A stretch of 33,501 nt of DNA, from assembly GCA_021809885.1 (NCBI GenBank), contig JAJZJY010000004.1, positions 1 to 33,501 of the forward strand, written 5' to 3'. A program made the translations under genes and the position numbers. Positions 1 through 6,896 of this stretch are shown in pieces; position 1 is the first letter of the stretch; each line of letters begins with the position of its first letter. This DNA comes from Actinomycetes bacterium. Lineage in GTDB: Bacteria > Actinomycetota > Acidimicrobiia > Acidimicrobiales > Palsa-688. The notes under the pieces were generated by a model. The model was not told the DNA's origin, searched no databases, and saw only the letters and a list, made by a program, of their open reading frames with translations.

Positions 1-128
1 CGTGTGGGCGAGGCGGTCTACGGTAGTGGCGCGGTCGTCGTGGCACCGGTGTCCGAGAAGCCTCGGCTCTCGGGTCGGAACTGCGTTGGTCGACCCCGGT
101 TGCCGAAGGCTCTCGGTGCCGGTCCGCG

Positions 129-205
129 GGGCGCTTAGCTCAGTTGGTCAGAGCAGCTGGCTTACAACCAGCAGGCCGTCGGTTCGAGTCCGGCAGCGCC
201 CACCA
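129..205 (+). tRNA. tRNA-Val (anticodon UAC)
   Basis: The stretch folds into a complete cloverleaf. The acceptor stem GGGCGCT (129-135) pairs with AGCGCCC (195-201), the D stem is GCTC/GAGC, the anticodon stem GCTGG/CCAGC encloses loop CTTACAA (161-167), and the T arm is GTCGG-TTCGAGT-CCGGC. The anticodon TAC (163-165) reads GUA, so the charge is valine. The discriminator is A202 and CCA is encoded at 203-205. An integrase gene fragment begins three bases after the CCA, which marks this tRNA as the likely attachment site of integrative elements. Confidence 0.95.
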
Positions 206-363
206 GGTCAGAGGCCATTTTGAGCTTCACCGGCTTCCGGGCGTGCCAGACGCATGCCAGACTGGTCGGCGGTGGCGGTTCGGATCCTCTCGTTAAGCCC
301 GGCGGTGAGCGCGTCGTCGAGCGCTGGGAACAGGTGGCCGTAGCGATCCAGAGTGACGGTGAT
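203..363. repeat. Direct repeat copy 1 (integrase 3' end at tRNA)
   Basis: This 161-bp block has a same-orientation partner at 17674-17834, about 17.5 kb away, at roughly 154/161 identity with no gap. It begins with the shared 12-mer CCAGGTCAGAGG, whose CCA is the tRNA 3' end. Beyond 363 nucleotide identity drops at once, although the next four integrase codons (GHSS) are still readable. Confidence 0.9.
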
Positions 364-375
364 CGAGCTGTGGCC
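208..375 (-). pseudogene. Truncated tyrosine recombinase (C-terminal fragment)
   Basis: Read on the minus strand this encodes only the last roughly 55 residues of a phage-type integrase, starting at GHSS, passing through the catalytic tyrosine in TLDRYGHLF and ending at TGA (208-210), three bases from the tRNA CCA. The 161 bases 203-363 align without gaps to 17674-17834, the end of the intact integrase, with 7 mismatches by eye. All seven fall in the 57 bases nearest the tRNA; the other 104 are identical. Upstream (375 rightwards) no integrase sequence remains, so the gene lacks its N-terminal and most of its catalytic domain. It appears to be the relic of an earlier integration at this tRNA. 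Confidence 0.9.
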
Positions 376-809
376 ATCAGGCCGCCTCCCACGGTTTGTA
401 ACGCTCTCGGGGACTTCTCGGTGCGTGATCTTGCCCGGCGATGGGGGGTCAGCCCGGCGGTGGCCGGGGCGGTGACCCGCCGCGACGACTTCGCCTGCCG
501 CTGGGCCTCGGATCGCGAAGCCCGTGGCGGCTCATGGCCAGGGGTGTGGCCTGTAGGCGCGACCGCCGCCGTCGTGGCGTCGACGAGGCGCTCCTTGCCG
601 ACGAGGCCGCGCCTGCGGGGGTGGCACCGCCACCGGCACCCAAGCGGCAGCGGCAGAGCCGTGCCCAACCTAGCGGCCCGACAAGGCCGCAGGCCGGATT
701 CGCGACCATGACCCCGCGGTCGGGCGGCGGGTGGAGCGCCTGGAGGCCGACGAGCGCCAGGCGCTTCGGCTGGCTGAACAGGCGGAGCGGTACGAGTTCC
801 CGAGGTGTG

Positions 810-823
810 AGCAAGCGCTTGCT
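810..823. promoter_or_regulatory. TetR (KstR2-type) operator, distal copy
   Basis: AGCAAGCGCTTGCT is a perfect 14-bp palindrome. It fits the KstR2 consensus AnCAAGnnCTTGnT as I recall it. The surrounding 19-mer TGAGCAAGCGCTTGCTTTC (808-826) recurs exactly at 14724-14742 in front of the TetR gene in this window, which makes that regulator the likely ligand. Confidence 0.8.
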
Positions 824-847
824 TTCTCTGTCGGATGAGCGTATCCT
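819..847 (+). promoter_or_regulatory. Putative promoter overlapped by the TetR operator
   Basis: A -35 box TTGCTT (819-824) and a -10 box TATCCT (842-847) are separated by exactly 17 bases. The right half of the operator palindrome forms the -35 box, the layout expected for repression by occlusion. The same geometry is found at the TetR promoter. The transcript would run through an 830-base leader before the first recognisable gene at 1682. Confidence 0.6.
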
Positions 848-1177
848 GGTCACACGAGCGGCTGGAGGGCACGGGATGGCGTGTTTTCACGGGGAGGGAC
901 TTGCGATGCCACGACATCGGGGACCATCGGGCACCTCAACCACCTACGCGGCTCAACACACCGCTAACTCTGACCGGAGTACAGCTTCGGTAACCGCAAC
1001 ACTGTGCGGTTCATGCGGACCGCCTGCGGTTGATCCACACGATGGTGGTCGGTCGGTTCAAGTGGAGAACTCGGACAACGATGACGGCTTCATCGTACAT
1101 GATATTCAGATGTGTATTGCTCTATCTACAACTCTATCTATCTACACTCCGGTGTACACTCCTACTAACATGCTGTT

Positions 1178-1206
1178 GCGGGATGGCCCGAAACGGGCCA
1201 TCCCGC
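1178..1206 (+). terminator. Perfect 13-bp hairpin, terminator- or attenuator-like
   Basis: GCGGGATGGCCCG (1178-1190) and CGGGCCATCCCGC (1194-1206) form a perfect stem around loop AAA. No U-tract follows, so it could be a GC-rich actinobacterial terminator, an attenuator or an mRNA-stabilising hairpin. It lies about 330 bases downstream of the 819-847 promoter and 475 bases before the ABC ATPase gene. Confidence 0.6.
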
Positions 1207-1624
1207 ACGGTATAGACCAGTTTGCAAAGCACTCGGACCAGATCGCGCGACAGCCCGCCAACACAAGCACTGGCCCATACAGGATGCCTGTGGTTGTGGA
1301 TGCGTCTGTGTGTTCGGCGGGAACTAGCCAAGGCATCGTAGCGAGGCGGTGCCACCTCGCAGCTGACACTCACCGCCAGCAATGTGCCAAGTTCTACCAA
1401 ACCGCGATCAGGGTGTGCCGACGACTGTTCGCATGGCATGGAACGAAACAGCATCCGAACCTATCGACAGCGACTTCCTTCAGACCTACTACCACCACTA
1501 CGCATCTGCGGATGCGTGGCGCGCGGCCCAGGCGTGTCCGCCAGGGCGGTGATCGAGAGAACGGACGCACATCACGATGAAGAGTTCTGCCTATCCGCGG
1601 AGCGTTACCAAAGAACAAGAAATA

Positions 1625-1640
1625 TGTGACCCATGTCACA
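1625..1640. promoter_or_regulatory. CRP/GlxR-like operator
   Basis: TGTGACCCATGTCACA is a 6-4-6 inverted repeat that exactly meets the CRP-family consensus TGTGA-N6-TCACA. It ends 41 bases before the GTG start of the ABC ATPase gene. Actinobacterial CRP homologues (GlxR, Rv3676) recognise this sequence, so cAMP-linked control of the operon is plausible. Repression or activation cannot be told from position alone because no clear promoter is visible beside it. Confidence 0.65.
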
Positions 1641-1681
1641 ACGGAGCGCCAATTGGAAGAAGCGCCAGGAGGCCACGGTCC

Positions 1682-2485
1682 GTGGGCAATATCGTGAGCG
1701 ACTCGGGAAACAAGAGCGTCGGAATAGCGATTGACTCTGTCACCCACCGATTTGGACCTGGTCAGCTGACTCTCGATAACGTATCGCTCAATGTGGAGCC
1801 CGGTGAATTCGTCGCGATCGTCGGGCCTAGTGGCTGCGGCAAAACCACACTGCTCAATCTGGTCGCTGGCCTCCTGCCGACGCAGGAGGGAACTATCACG
1901 TTAGCGAACGAGCAGCCTCGTCCAGGACATCCGCTTGTCGGCTATATGCTCGCTCGTGACGCCCTCTTTGGATGGAGAACCGTTCGCCGCAATGTCGAAC
2001 TCGGCGCAGAGATCCGTGGGCAGGACGAAGCCCTGCGGGAGATACGGGCTGTCGAACTTATCCGACAAGTTGGGCTCGCTGGGTACGAGGACGCATACCC
2101 GAAGGCCCTCTCGCATGGTATGCGGCAACGTGCCGCACTGGCTCGTACGTTCTGTCTGGATGTCGCCGTGCTTCTCATGGACGAGCCGTTTGGGGCACTT
2201 GACGCGCAGACCAAGCTGCAACTCGAGGACCTCCTGTTGGACTTGTGGACGCGCGAACGCCGTACCGTTCTCTTTGTCACTCACGATCTCAACGAAGCCC
2301 TTGTCCTGGCCGATCGGGTTGTCGTGATGGGCAGGAACCCAGGAACCATTCGGCTGGTTGTCCAGGTGACGTTGCCCCGACCTCGCGAGGCGAGGATGCT
2401 GCAGAGCGACCCTCATTTTCACGACCTGTCGGCGACCATCTGGCGCGAACTGGAAGGTGGTATGGGACCATGGCTGGACCGTTGA
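1682..2485 (+). CDS. ABC transporter ATP-binding protein, NitT/TauT (SsuB-like) family
   Basis: This 267-residue protein is the cytoplasmic ATPase of an importer for small organic anions. Walker A is GPSGCGKTT (residues 48-56, Lys54), the signature is LSHGM (143-147), Walker B is VLLMDEP (163-169), and the switch histidine lies in FVTHDLNEA. The Q-loop position reads GYMLARD (Ala91) where most relatives have Gln, so it belongs to a divergent subfamily. I chose GTG 1682 because AGGAGG (1667-1672) lies nine bases upstream; the frame is open further up, to 1577, without a comparable ribosome site. The next gene starts inside its 3' end at 2470, so ATPase and permease are translationally coupled. 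The matching binding lipoprotein is 13 kb away at 15564. Confidence 0.93.
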   Translation: MGNIVSDSGNKSVGIAIDSVTHRFGPGQLTLDNVSLNVEPGEFVAIVGPSGCGKTTLLNLVAGLLPTQEGTITLANEQPRPGHPLVGYMLARDALFGWRTVRRNVELGAEIRGQDEALREIRAVELIRQVGLAGYEDAYPKALSHGMRQRAALARTFCLDVAVLLMDEPFGALDAQTKLQLEDLLLDLWTRERRTVLFVTHDLNEALVLADRVVVMGRNPGTIRLVVQVTLPRPREARMLQSDPHFHDLSATIWRELEGGMGPWLDR

Positions 2486-3348
2486 CCTCGCCGGCTAAGC
2501 GTCGCATCCGAGACAGTGGAACCGTGGCAGTGTCTCGGCCTATCGCGGACACGAAGAAGCCGCATGGTGACGAATCGCAGGCGGTGAGTGCCCCCAAGAA
2601 CTTGGTGCTCATGTGGGTGGGTCGGTTGATCGTCACCGTGGTGGTCCTCGGAGTATGGCAGCTGGTATACGTCAAAAAGGTGTTCAATCCTGTTGTCACC
2701 GGGTCCCCGGTGGAAGTCGCAAAGTTCCTCGTGGATAACCTCGTCACGTCAACGAAATTGTGGGGGAGTGTCGGGGTGACGCTCTGGACCACGCTCATTG
2801 CTTTTGTGGTCGGATCGGGGTTGGGGATCGGCTGCGGGTTGCTGTTCGCTCGATCTCCAAAGCTTGAGCACTTCACGAATCCGTTCTTCACAGGCTTTAA
2901 CTCCGTGCCCAGAATTGCGCTTGCACCACTGTTCATCGTGTGGTTTGGGCTTAGCCAGGTGTCGAGCATCCTCGTCGGCGTGAGCCTGACGTTTTTCATC
3001 CTGCTGAGCAGCACGATGGCGGGTGTCGCCAGCCTTGAGCGTGACGCTACGACCCTTCTCGATACGCTGGGGGCGACGGAACGACAGCGGTTCTTCCGGG
3101 CGACCCTCCCCGCGGCCGTGCCGACACTATTTTCCGGGCTACGTTTGGGACTTGTGTACGCGTTGCTCGGTGTCGTGAGCGGCGAGATCATTGGTGCCCC
3201 GGCAGGGCTGGGCGAAAAGCTGAGCTATTTTGCGGGTTCGTTCGAGACGGACGCTGTGTTCGGTGTGCTCATCGTGCTGGGTGTGATCGGGGCCGTCATC
3301 CAAGGAGTGATGACGCTTGCTGAGCGGAAGCTCTTGCGGTGGCAGTAG
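2470..3348 (+). CDS. ABC transporter permease, NitT/TauT (SsuC-like) family
   Basis: This is a 292-residue inner-membrane permease of the BPD_transp_1 type. Hydrophobic segments are clear, for example LIVTVVVLGVWQLVYV near residue 50 and TTLIAFVVGSGLGIGCGLLF near 110. The cytoplasmic coupling (EAA) loop is LDTLGATERQRFFRATLPAAVPTLFSGLRLG-like, and the conserved GEIIGAPAGLG follows. The start ATG 2470 overlaps the ATPase gene by 16 bases and has GGAAGGTGG (2452-2460) at good spacing. With the 1682 ATPase and the 15564 lipoprotein it would form a complete importer for an anionic substrate such as a carboxylate or sulfonate. The substrate is not readable from sequence. Confidence 0.93.
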   Translation: MAGPLTSPAKRRIRDSGTVAVSRPIADTKKPHGDESQAVSAPKNLVLMWVGRLIVTVVVLGVWQLVYVKKVFNPVVTGSPVEVAKFLVDNLVTSTKLWGSVGVTLWTTLIAFVVGSGLGIGCGLLFARSPKLEHFTNPFFTGFNSVPRIALAPLFIVWFGLSQVSSILVGVSLTFFILLSSTMAGVASLERDATTLLDTLGATERQRFFRATLPAAVPTLFSGLRLGLVYALLGVVSGEIIGAPAGLGEKLSYFAGSFETDAVFGVLIVLGVIGAVIQGVMTLAERKLLRWQ

Positions 3349-3455
3349 GTGATCCCTATGTCTCCCAGGACCGCCCAGAGATGGCGGATGATGGCCGCAT
3401 GGGCCTGGCCGACGCTGTGCCGGCCCTCGTCGAGCCGCAGGCACAGGAGCACGGC

Positions 3456-3491
3456 GCGATAAGGCCGTTGGCCCCGACCGGGGCCTATCGC
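3456..3491 (+). terminator. Hairpin between permease and flavoprotein genes
   Basis: An inner stem GGCCCC/GGGGCC (3470-3475 with 3480-3485, loop GACC) is enclosed by an outer stem GCGATA/TATCGC (3456-3461 with 3486-3491), with an 8-base bulge on the left side. There is no U-tract. It may end or attenuate the transporter transcript before the enzyme genes. Confidence 0.4.
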
Positions 3492-3529
3492 ATATCGCCG
3501 TGTCCGAACCAGAGAAGAGGATCGAAGCC

Positions 3530-5185
3530 ATGAAGGACGAGCAGTTCGACGTTGTCGTGATCGGGAGTGGGGGGGCGGGGCTCACGGGCGCTCTGGCGAG
3601 CCGTACGCTGGGAGCTCGGACGCTGCTGTTAGAGCAAGCGGATACCGTCGGGGGTACCTACAGTTACTCGAGCGGACTTGCATGGGTTCCCAACAACACT
3701 CAGATGCGCACGCTTGGCTGTACGGACTCCGAGGAAGAAGCGCTCGCCCATGTTCGCGAGCTGAGCGGTGGCCGACACAACGAGGAGGTCCTGCAGAGCT
3801 TCGTCCGCAACGCATCGCGGGTCATCGACTGGCTCGAGCGCATGCAGGTCCCATTCGAGGTGGTCCCAGGTTACCCTGACTACTACGCGGAGCGGCGTGG
3901 AGGGATGCGCGAAGGGCGCTATGTAGGCTCGCCTGTTTTCTACCCCGAGGGACATTTGGACGAGTATTGGAGAGAGCACTCGAGCTCGTCGCCGCACTAC
4001 ACTGGTCTCGTCGTCTCGTGGCCGGAGATCCAGCAGTGGGGTGGTCTGACGGCGATGGCGTCGTGGGACTGGGCCGAGCTGGCGTCGAGGGTGGTGAAGG
4101 ACGGTCGCGCCTTCGGGGCGGCAACTACGGGGTACCTCCTCGCCGCATGTCTGAAGGCTGGGGTCGACGTTCGTTGCCGATGGTCGGCTAGCGAGCTCGT
4201 CACCGCTGACAAGCGCGTGACGGGCGTTGTGGCTCGATCGCTCAATGGCGACGGACAGGCGGTTCGGATCGGAGCGAACTGGGGTGTGATCCTGGCGACC
4301 GGGGGGTACGACGCCGACAAGGGCATGCAGGCCCGCTGGGACCCGCACCCTCCTGCCACCAGCATCGGCGTGCAGTCCGTCGACGGCTCCGGCGTGGTGA
4401 TGGCGCTCGAGCTCGGAGCGGCGTTCCAGGTACTCGATGGGCAGCTCCTGACGCCCTGCTACCACATCCCCGGCGAGGAGGCGGACCGCGTGCCACTCTA
4501 CCGGATAGCGGTGCGTGAGCCCTCGTTCCCGGGGAGCATCATCGTCAACGGCTCCGGAAGGCGGTTTTGCGACGAGTCCTTCTATAGGGCGATCTGCCAC
4601 GGCATGGCGGAATGGGACGTGGTGCACCAAGAATACCCGAACCGCATAGCGTACATGGTGTTCGACGAGGAGTGGAAGCGCCGGTACCCGCTGGGTTCGA
4701 TCGGTCCCGGTGAGGTTCCCCCTTGGCTCGTCCATGCTTCGACGCCGGCAGTGTTGGCGGAGAAGATCGGCGTCGACGGGCATGAGTTCCAAGCGACGAT
4801 CGAGCGGTACAACCAGTTTGCCAAGGCTGGCGAGGACCCCGAGTTCCACCGGGGAGGCACCGAGTACGGCCGCAATTCCGGCGACGCGTCGGTCACCCCC
4901 AACCCGTGCGTCCGGGCGCTCGAAGGCGAGCTGTATGCAATCGAGATCCTGCTGGCGACCGTCGGCACGAACAACGGCCTCGTGTACGACGCCAACGGCC
5001 AGGTGCTGCACGTGCGCGGTCGGCCGATCCCCGGCCTGTACGCGGCGGGCAACGCGGGTGCGAACCTGGCGGAAGGCCTCTGGTACAACAGCGGCTGCTC
5101 CAACGCCCGGGGGATGACCTTCGGGTACCTGGCTGCGCAGCACATGGCCGAGCTGGCCGCTGCGCCTGGGCCGAGCGACCGATAG
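3530..5185 (+). CDS. FAD-dependent oxidoreductase, 3-ketosteroid dehydrogenase/fumarate reductase-like
   Basis: This 551-residue flavoprotein belongs to the FAD_binding_2 family, which includes 3-ketosteroid delta-1-dehydrogenases and fumarate reductase flavoprotein subunits. The FAD-binding Rossmann motif is VVVIGSGGAG (residues 8-17), followed by EQADTVGGTYSYSSG. The second nucleotide-binding stretch near the C-terminus is GLYAAGNAGANLAEGLW (from about residue 502), then the family-typical RGMTFGYLAA. It probably removes or adds hydrogen at a C-C bond alpha,beta to a carbonyl. ATG 3530 is preferred because GAGAAGAGG (3512-3520) lies nine bases upstream; GTG 3500 is an alternative. It leads a run of closely packed enzyme genes. 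The exact substrate is unknown. Confidence 0.88.
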   Translation: MKDEQFDVVVIGSGGAGLTGALASRTLGARTLLLEQADTVGGTYSYSSGLAWVPNNTQMRTLGCTDSEEEALAHVRELSGGRHNEEVLQSFVRNASRVIDWLERMQVPFEVVPGYPDYYAERRGGMREGRYVGSPVFYPEGHLDEYWREHSSSSPHYTGLVVSWPEIQQWGGLTAMASWDWAELASRVVKDGRAFGAATTGYLLAACLKAGVDVRCRWSASELVTADKRVTGVVARSLNGDGQAVRIGANWGVILATGGYDADKGMQARWDPHPPATSIGVQSVDGSGVVMALELGAAFQVLDGQLLTPCYHIPGEEADRVPLYRIAVREPSFPGSIIVNGSGRRFCDESFYRAICHGMAEWDVVHQEYPNRIAYMVFDEEWKRRYPLGSIGPGEVPPWLVHASTPAVLAEKIGVDGHEFQATIERYNQFAKAGEDPEFHRGGTEYGRNSGDASVTPNPCVRALEGELYAIEILLATVGTNNGLVYDANGQVLHVRGRPIPGLYAAGNAGANLAEGLWYNSGCSNARGMTFGYLAAQHMAELAAAPGPSDR

Positions 5186-5195
5186 GCGTGGTCGC

Positions 5196-6848
5196 ATGAA
5201 CGACGACCAATTGACCATCGGCAGCATTGCCGAGCGAGCCCTAAGGCAATACCCTGACCAGGTGATCGCCACCGCTCGTGGCGCGTCAGTGGGTACAATC
5301 ACCTACGGCGACTTCTTCGGCCGCGTATACCGGCTCGTCCGGGCGCTGCGAGCACTGGGGGTGCAGCCGGGCGACCGGGTTGCCACGGTGGCCTGGAACC
5401 ATCAGCGGCACTTGGAGCTGTACTTAGCGGTGCCGTGCATGGGTGCGGTGCTCCACACGATCAACCTCAGGCTCCACGAGAACCAGGTCGCTGACATCAT
5501 CGCCCATAGTGGCGACACCGTGGTCATGGTCGACGAGGACTGCCTGCCGGTCGTGGGGGCCGCCACCCGGACGGCACGCTGCGAGCGGCACTGGGTGGTG
5601 CTCCGAAACGGTGCGCTTGCGCCCGAGCTTGACGGCGTGGCATGGCTCGACTACGAGGAGCTGCTGGGCAGCCAGGAGCCCGAGGAGTTGGCGCTGGACG
5701 GGCGGGTCGACGAACGGGCGCCGGCCGCCATGTGCTACTCATCGGCGACGACGGGTCGGGCGAAGGGAGTCGTGTACTCTCATCGGGCGGTCTACCTGCA
5801 TTCGATGATGCTCGGGCTCGCCGACACTTGGGGCATCTCCGAGTGGGACACAGCACTTGTGGTCGTGCCCATGTTCCATGTCAACGGCTGGGGGATCCCC
5901 TACGCGTCCATGTGGATGGGTGCCAAGCTGGTGCTCCCAGGGGTGCGTCCGCGGCCGGCCGACCTGGCCGTGCTGCTGCAACGCGAGCAGGTGACCTTCG
6001 CGGCAGGCGTCCCGTCGGTGTGGGCGGAGGTGGCCGAGCACCTGCGGACGTCCGGCGTGGCGTTGCCGCACCTGCGGTTCGTCGTGTCTGGCGGGGCACC
6101 GCTCAGCCCGAAGCTCCTCGACGTCGGACGGCAGGTGGGCCTGCCCATCATCCAATCCTACGGTATGACCGAGGCGTCGCCGCTTGTGCTCGTTGGACGG
6201 CCGGGGCCGGAACTGCAGGGAGAGCCTGCTGATGTGGTCCGCTCGGCAATGTTGGCGCAGGGTCGGCTGGTTCCCGGGCTCGCCATGTCGGTCAGGGACG
6301 AGTACGGGCACGAGGTTCCCCGCGACGGCAGGACCGCCGGGGAATTGTGGTTGAAGGGCCCGTGGATCGCCGATGGGTACTTTCGCGACCCGCGTTCGGC
6401 GGCGGCGTTTGTCGAGGGGTGGTATCGCACTGGCGACATGGTCACGGTGGACCGGCAGGGCTACGTGCGGGTTGTCGACCGCGAGGCGGATCTCATCAAG
6501 AGCGGCGGTGAGTGGATCTCATCCATCGAGCTGGAGAACGTCATCCTCGGTCTGGCGGGCGTTCGCAGCGCCGCCGTCGTCGGCGTGCCAAACGAGCGAT
6601 GGCAGGAGCGGCCTGTTGCCTTTGTTGTCCTCGACGACGCGATGTCGCAGGACGCCATCCGCCAGCAATTGCAGCAACTGGTGCCGCGCTGGTGGGTTCC
6701 CGACGAGGTGGTGGTCGTCGAGGAGATCCCGCTGACGTCGGTCGGCAAGACCGACAAGAAGGAGCTGCGCCAGCGGTGGCACGTGGCGATGGAGGGTAGG
6801 CCGGGGGCCGAGCTTTCGGCCACGACTCCGGGGCAGGGGCAGAGGTAA
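5196..6848 (+). CDS. Acyl-CoA synthetase (AMP-forming fatty-acid-CoA ligase family)
   Basis: This 550-residue adenylate-forming enzyme activates a carboxylic acid to its acyl-CoA through an acyl-AMP. The ATP-binding loop is YSSATTGRAKG (residues 181-191; the usual SG is SA here), followed by SYGMTEAS (321-328), the hinge region YRTGDMV, and DREADLIKSGGEWIS. The C-terminal catalytic lysine is Lys518 in PLTSVGKTDKKELR. Length and motif order match FadD-type medium- or aromatic-acid ligases. It starts 10 bases after the flavoprotein gene and is likely co-transcribed. It makes CoA thioesters the currency of this module, which fits a regulator of the acyl-CoA-sensing TetR type downstream. Confidence 0.93.
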   Translation: MNDDQLTIGSIAERALRQYPDQVIATARGASVGTITYGDFFGRVYRLVRALRALGVQPGDRVATVAWNHQRHLELYLAVPCMGAVLHTINLRLHENQVADIIAHSGDTVVMVDEDCLPVVGAATRTARCERHWVVLRNGALAPELDGVAWLDYEELLGSQEPEELALDGRVDERAPAAMCYSSATTGRAKGVVYSHRAVYLHSMMLGLADTWGISEWDTALVVVPMFHVNGWGIPYASMWMGAKLVLPGVRPRPADLAVLLQREQVTFAAGVPSVWAEVAEHLRTSGVALPHLRFVVSGGAPLSPKLLDVGRQVGLPIIQSYGMTEASPLVLVGRPGPELQGEPADVVRSAMLAQGRLVPGLAMSVRDEYGHEVPRDGRTAGELWLKGPWIADGYFRDPRSAAAFVEGWYRTGDMVTVDRQGYVRVVDREADLIKSGGEWISSIELENVILGLAGVRSAAVVGVPNERWQERPVAFVVLDDAMSQDAIRQQLQQLVPRWWVPDEVVVVEEIPLTSVGKTDKKELRQRWHVAMEGRPGAELSATTPGQGQR

Positions 6849-6896
6849 TCCCGGCAGGGCCGAGGACGGGTGGAGCGAGAAGGGAGCAGCGACGTC

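Larger units (their letters stand above)
376..1681. other. Long non-coding stretch with decayed element DNA and a regulatory leader
   Basis: I see no convincing gene here. Between 376 and 807 the sequence is very GC-rich and looks like decayed mobile-element DNA. Around 409-495 a plus-strand frame reads like a short helix-turn-helix (VRDLARRWGVSPAVAG), reminiscent of AlpA/excisionase-type proteins, but it leads nowhere. From 808 the stretch holds a TetR-type operator and promoter (808-847), an AT-richer tract with repeated CTATCTACA (about 1085-1175), a 13-bp hairpin (1178-1206) and a CRP-like palindrome (1625-1640) just before the ABC ATPase gene. Confidence 0.6.

Noticed and set aside
1-128. 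Possible C-terminal end of an upstream gene before the tRNA
   Set aside because: The open frames run into the tRNA itself and show no recognisable protein; only a small CCGAGA/TCTCGG stem (53-58, 68-73) is visible.
220-711. Plus-strand frame with a helix-turn-helix-like piece (RDLARRWGVSPAVAG)
   Set aside because: The frame overlaps the inverse integrase fragment, the similarity is limited to about 25 residues and the rest has no coding look; at most a relic.
906-1580. Plus-strand reading frame of 224 codons with a good ribosome site (GGGGAGGGA) before ATG 906
   Set aside because: The product is rich in Thr, Ser and Arg with no recognisable domain, the frame contains the perfect 13-bp hairpin at 1178-1206, and the region reads like an intergenic leader.
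3629-5302. 557-codon minus-strand frame
   Set aside because: It is antisense to the well-supported flavoprotein gene and has no domain.
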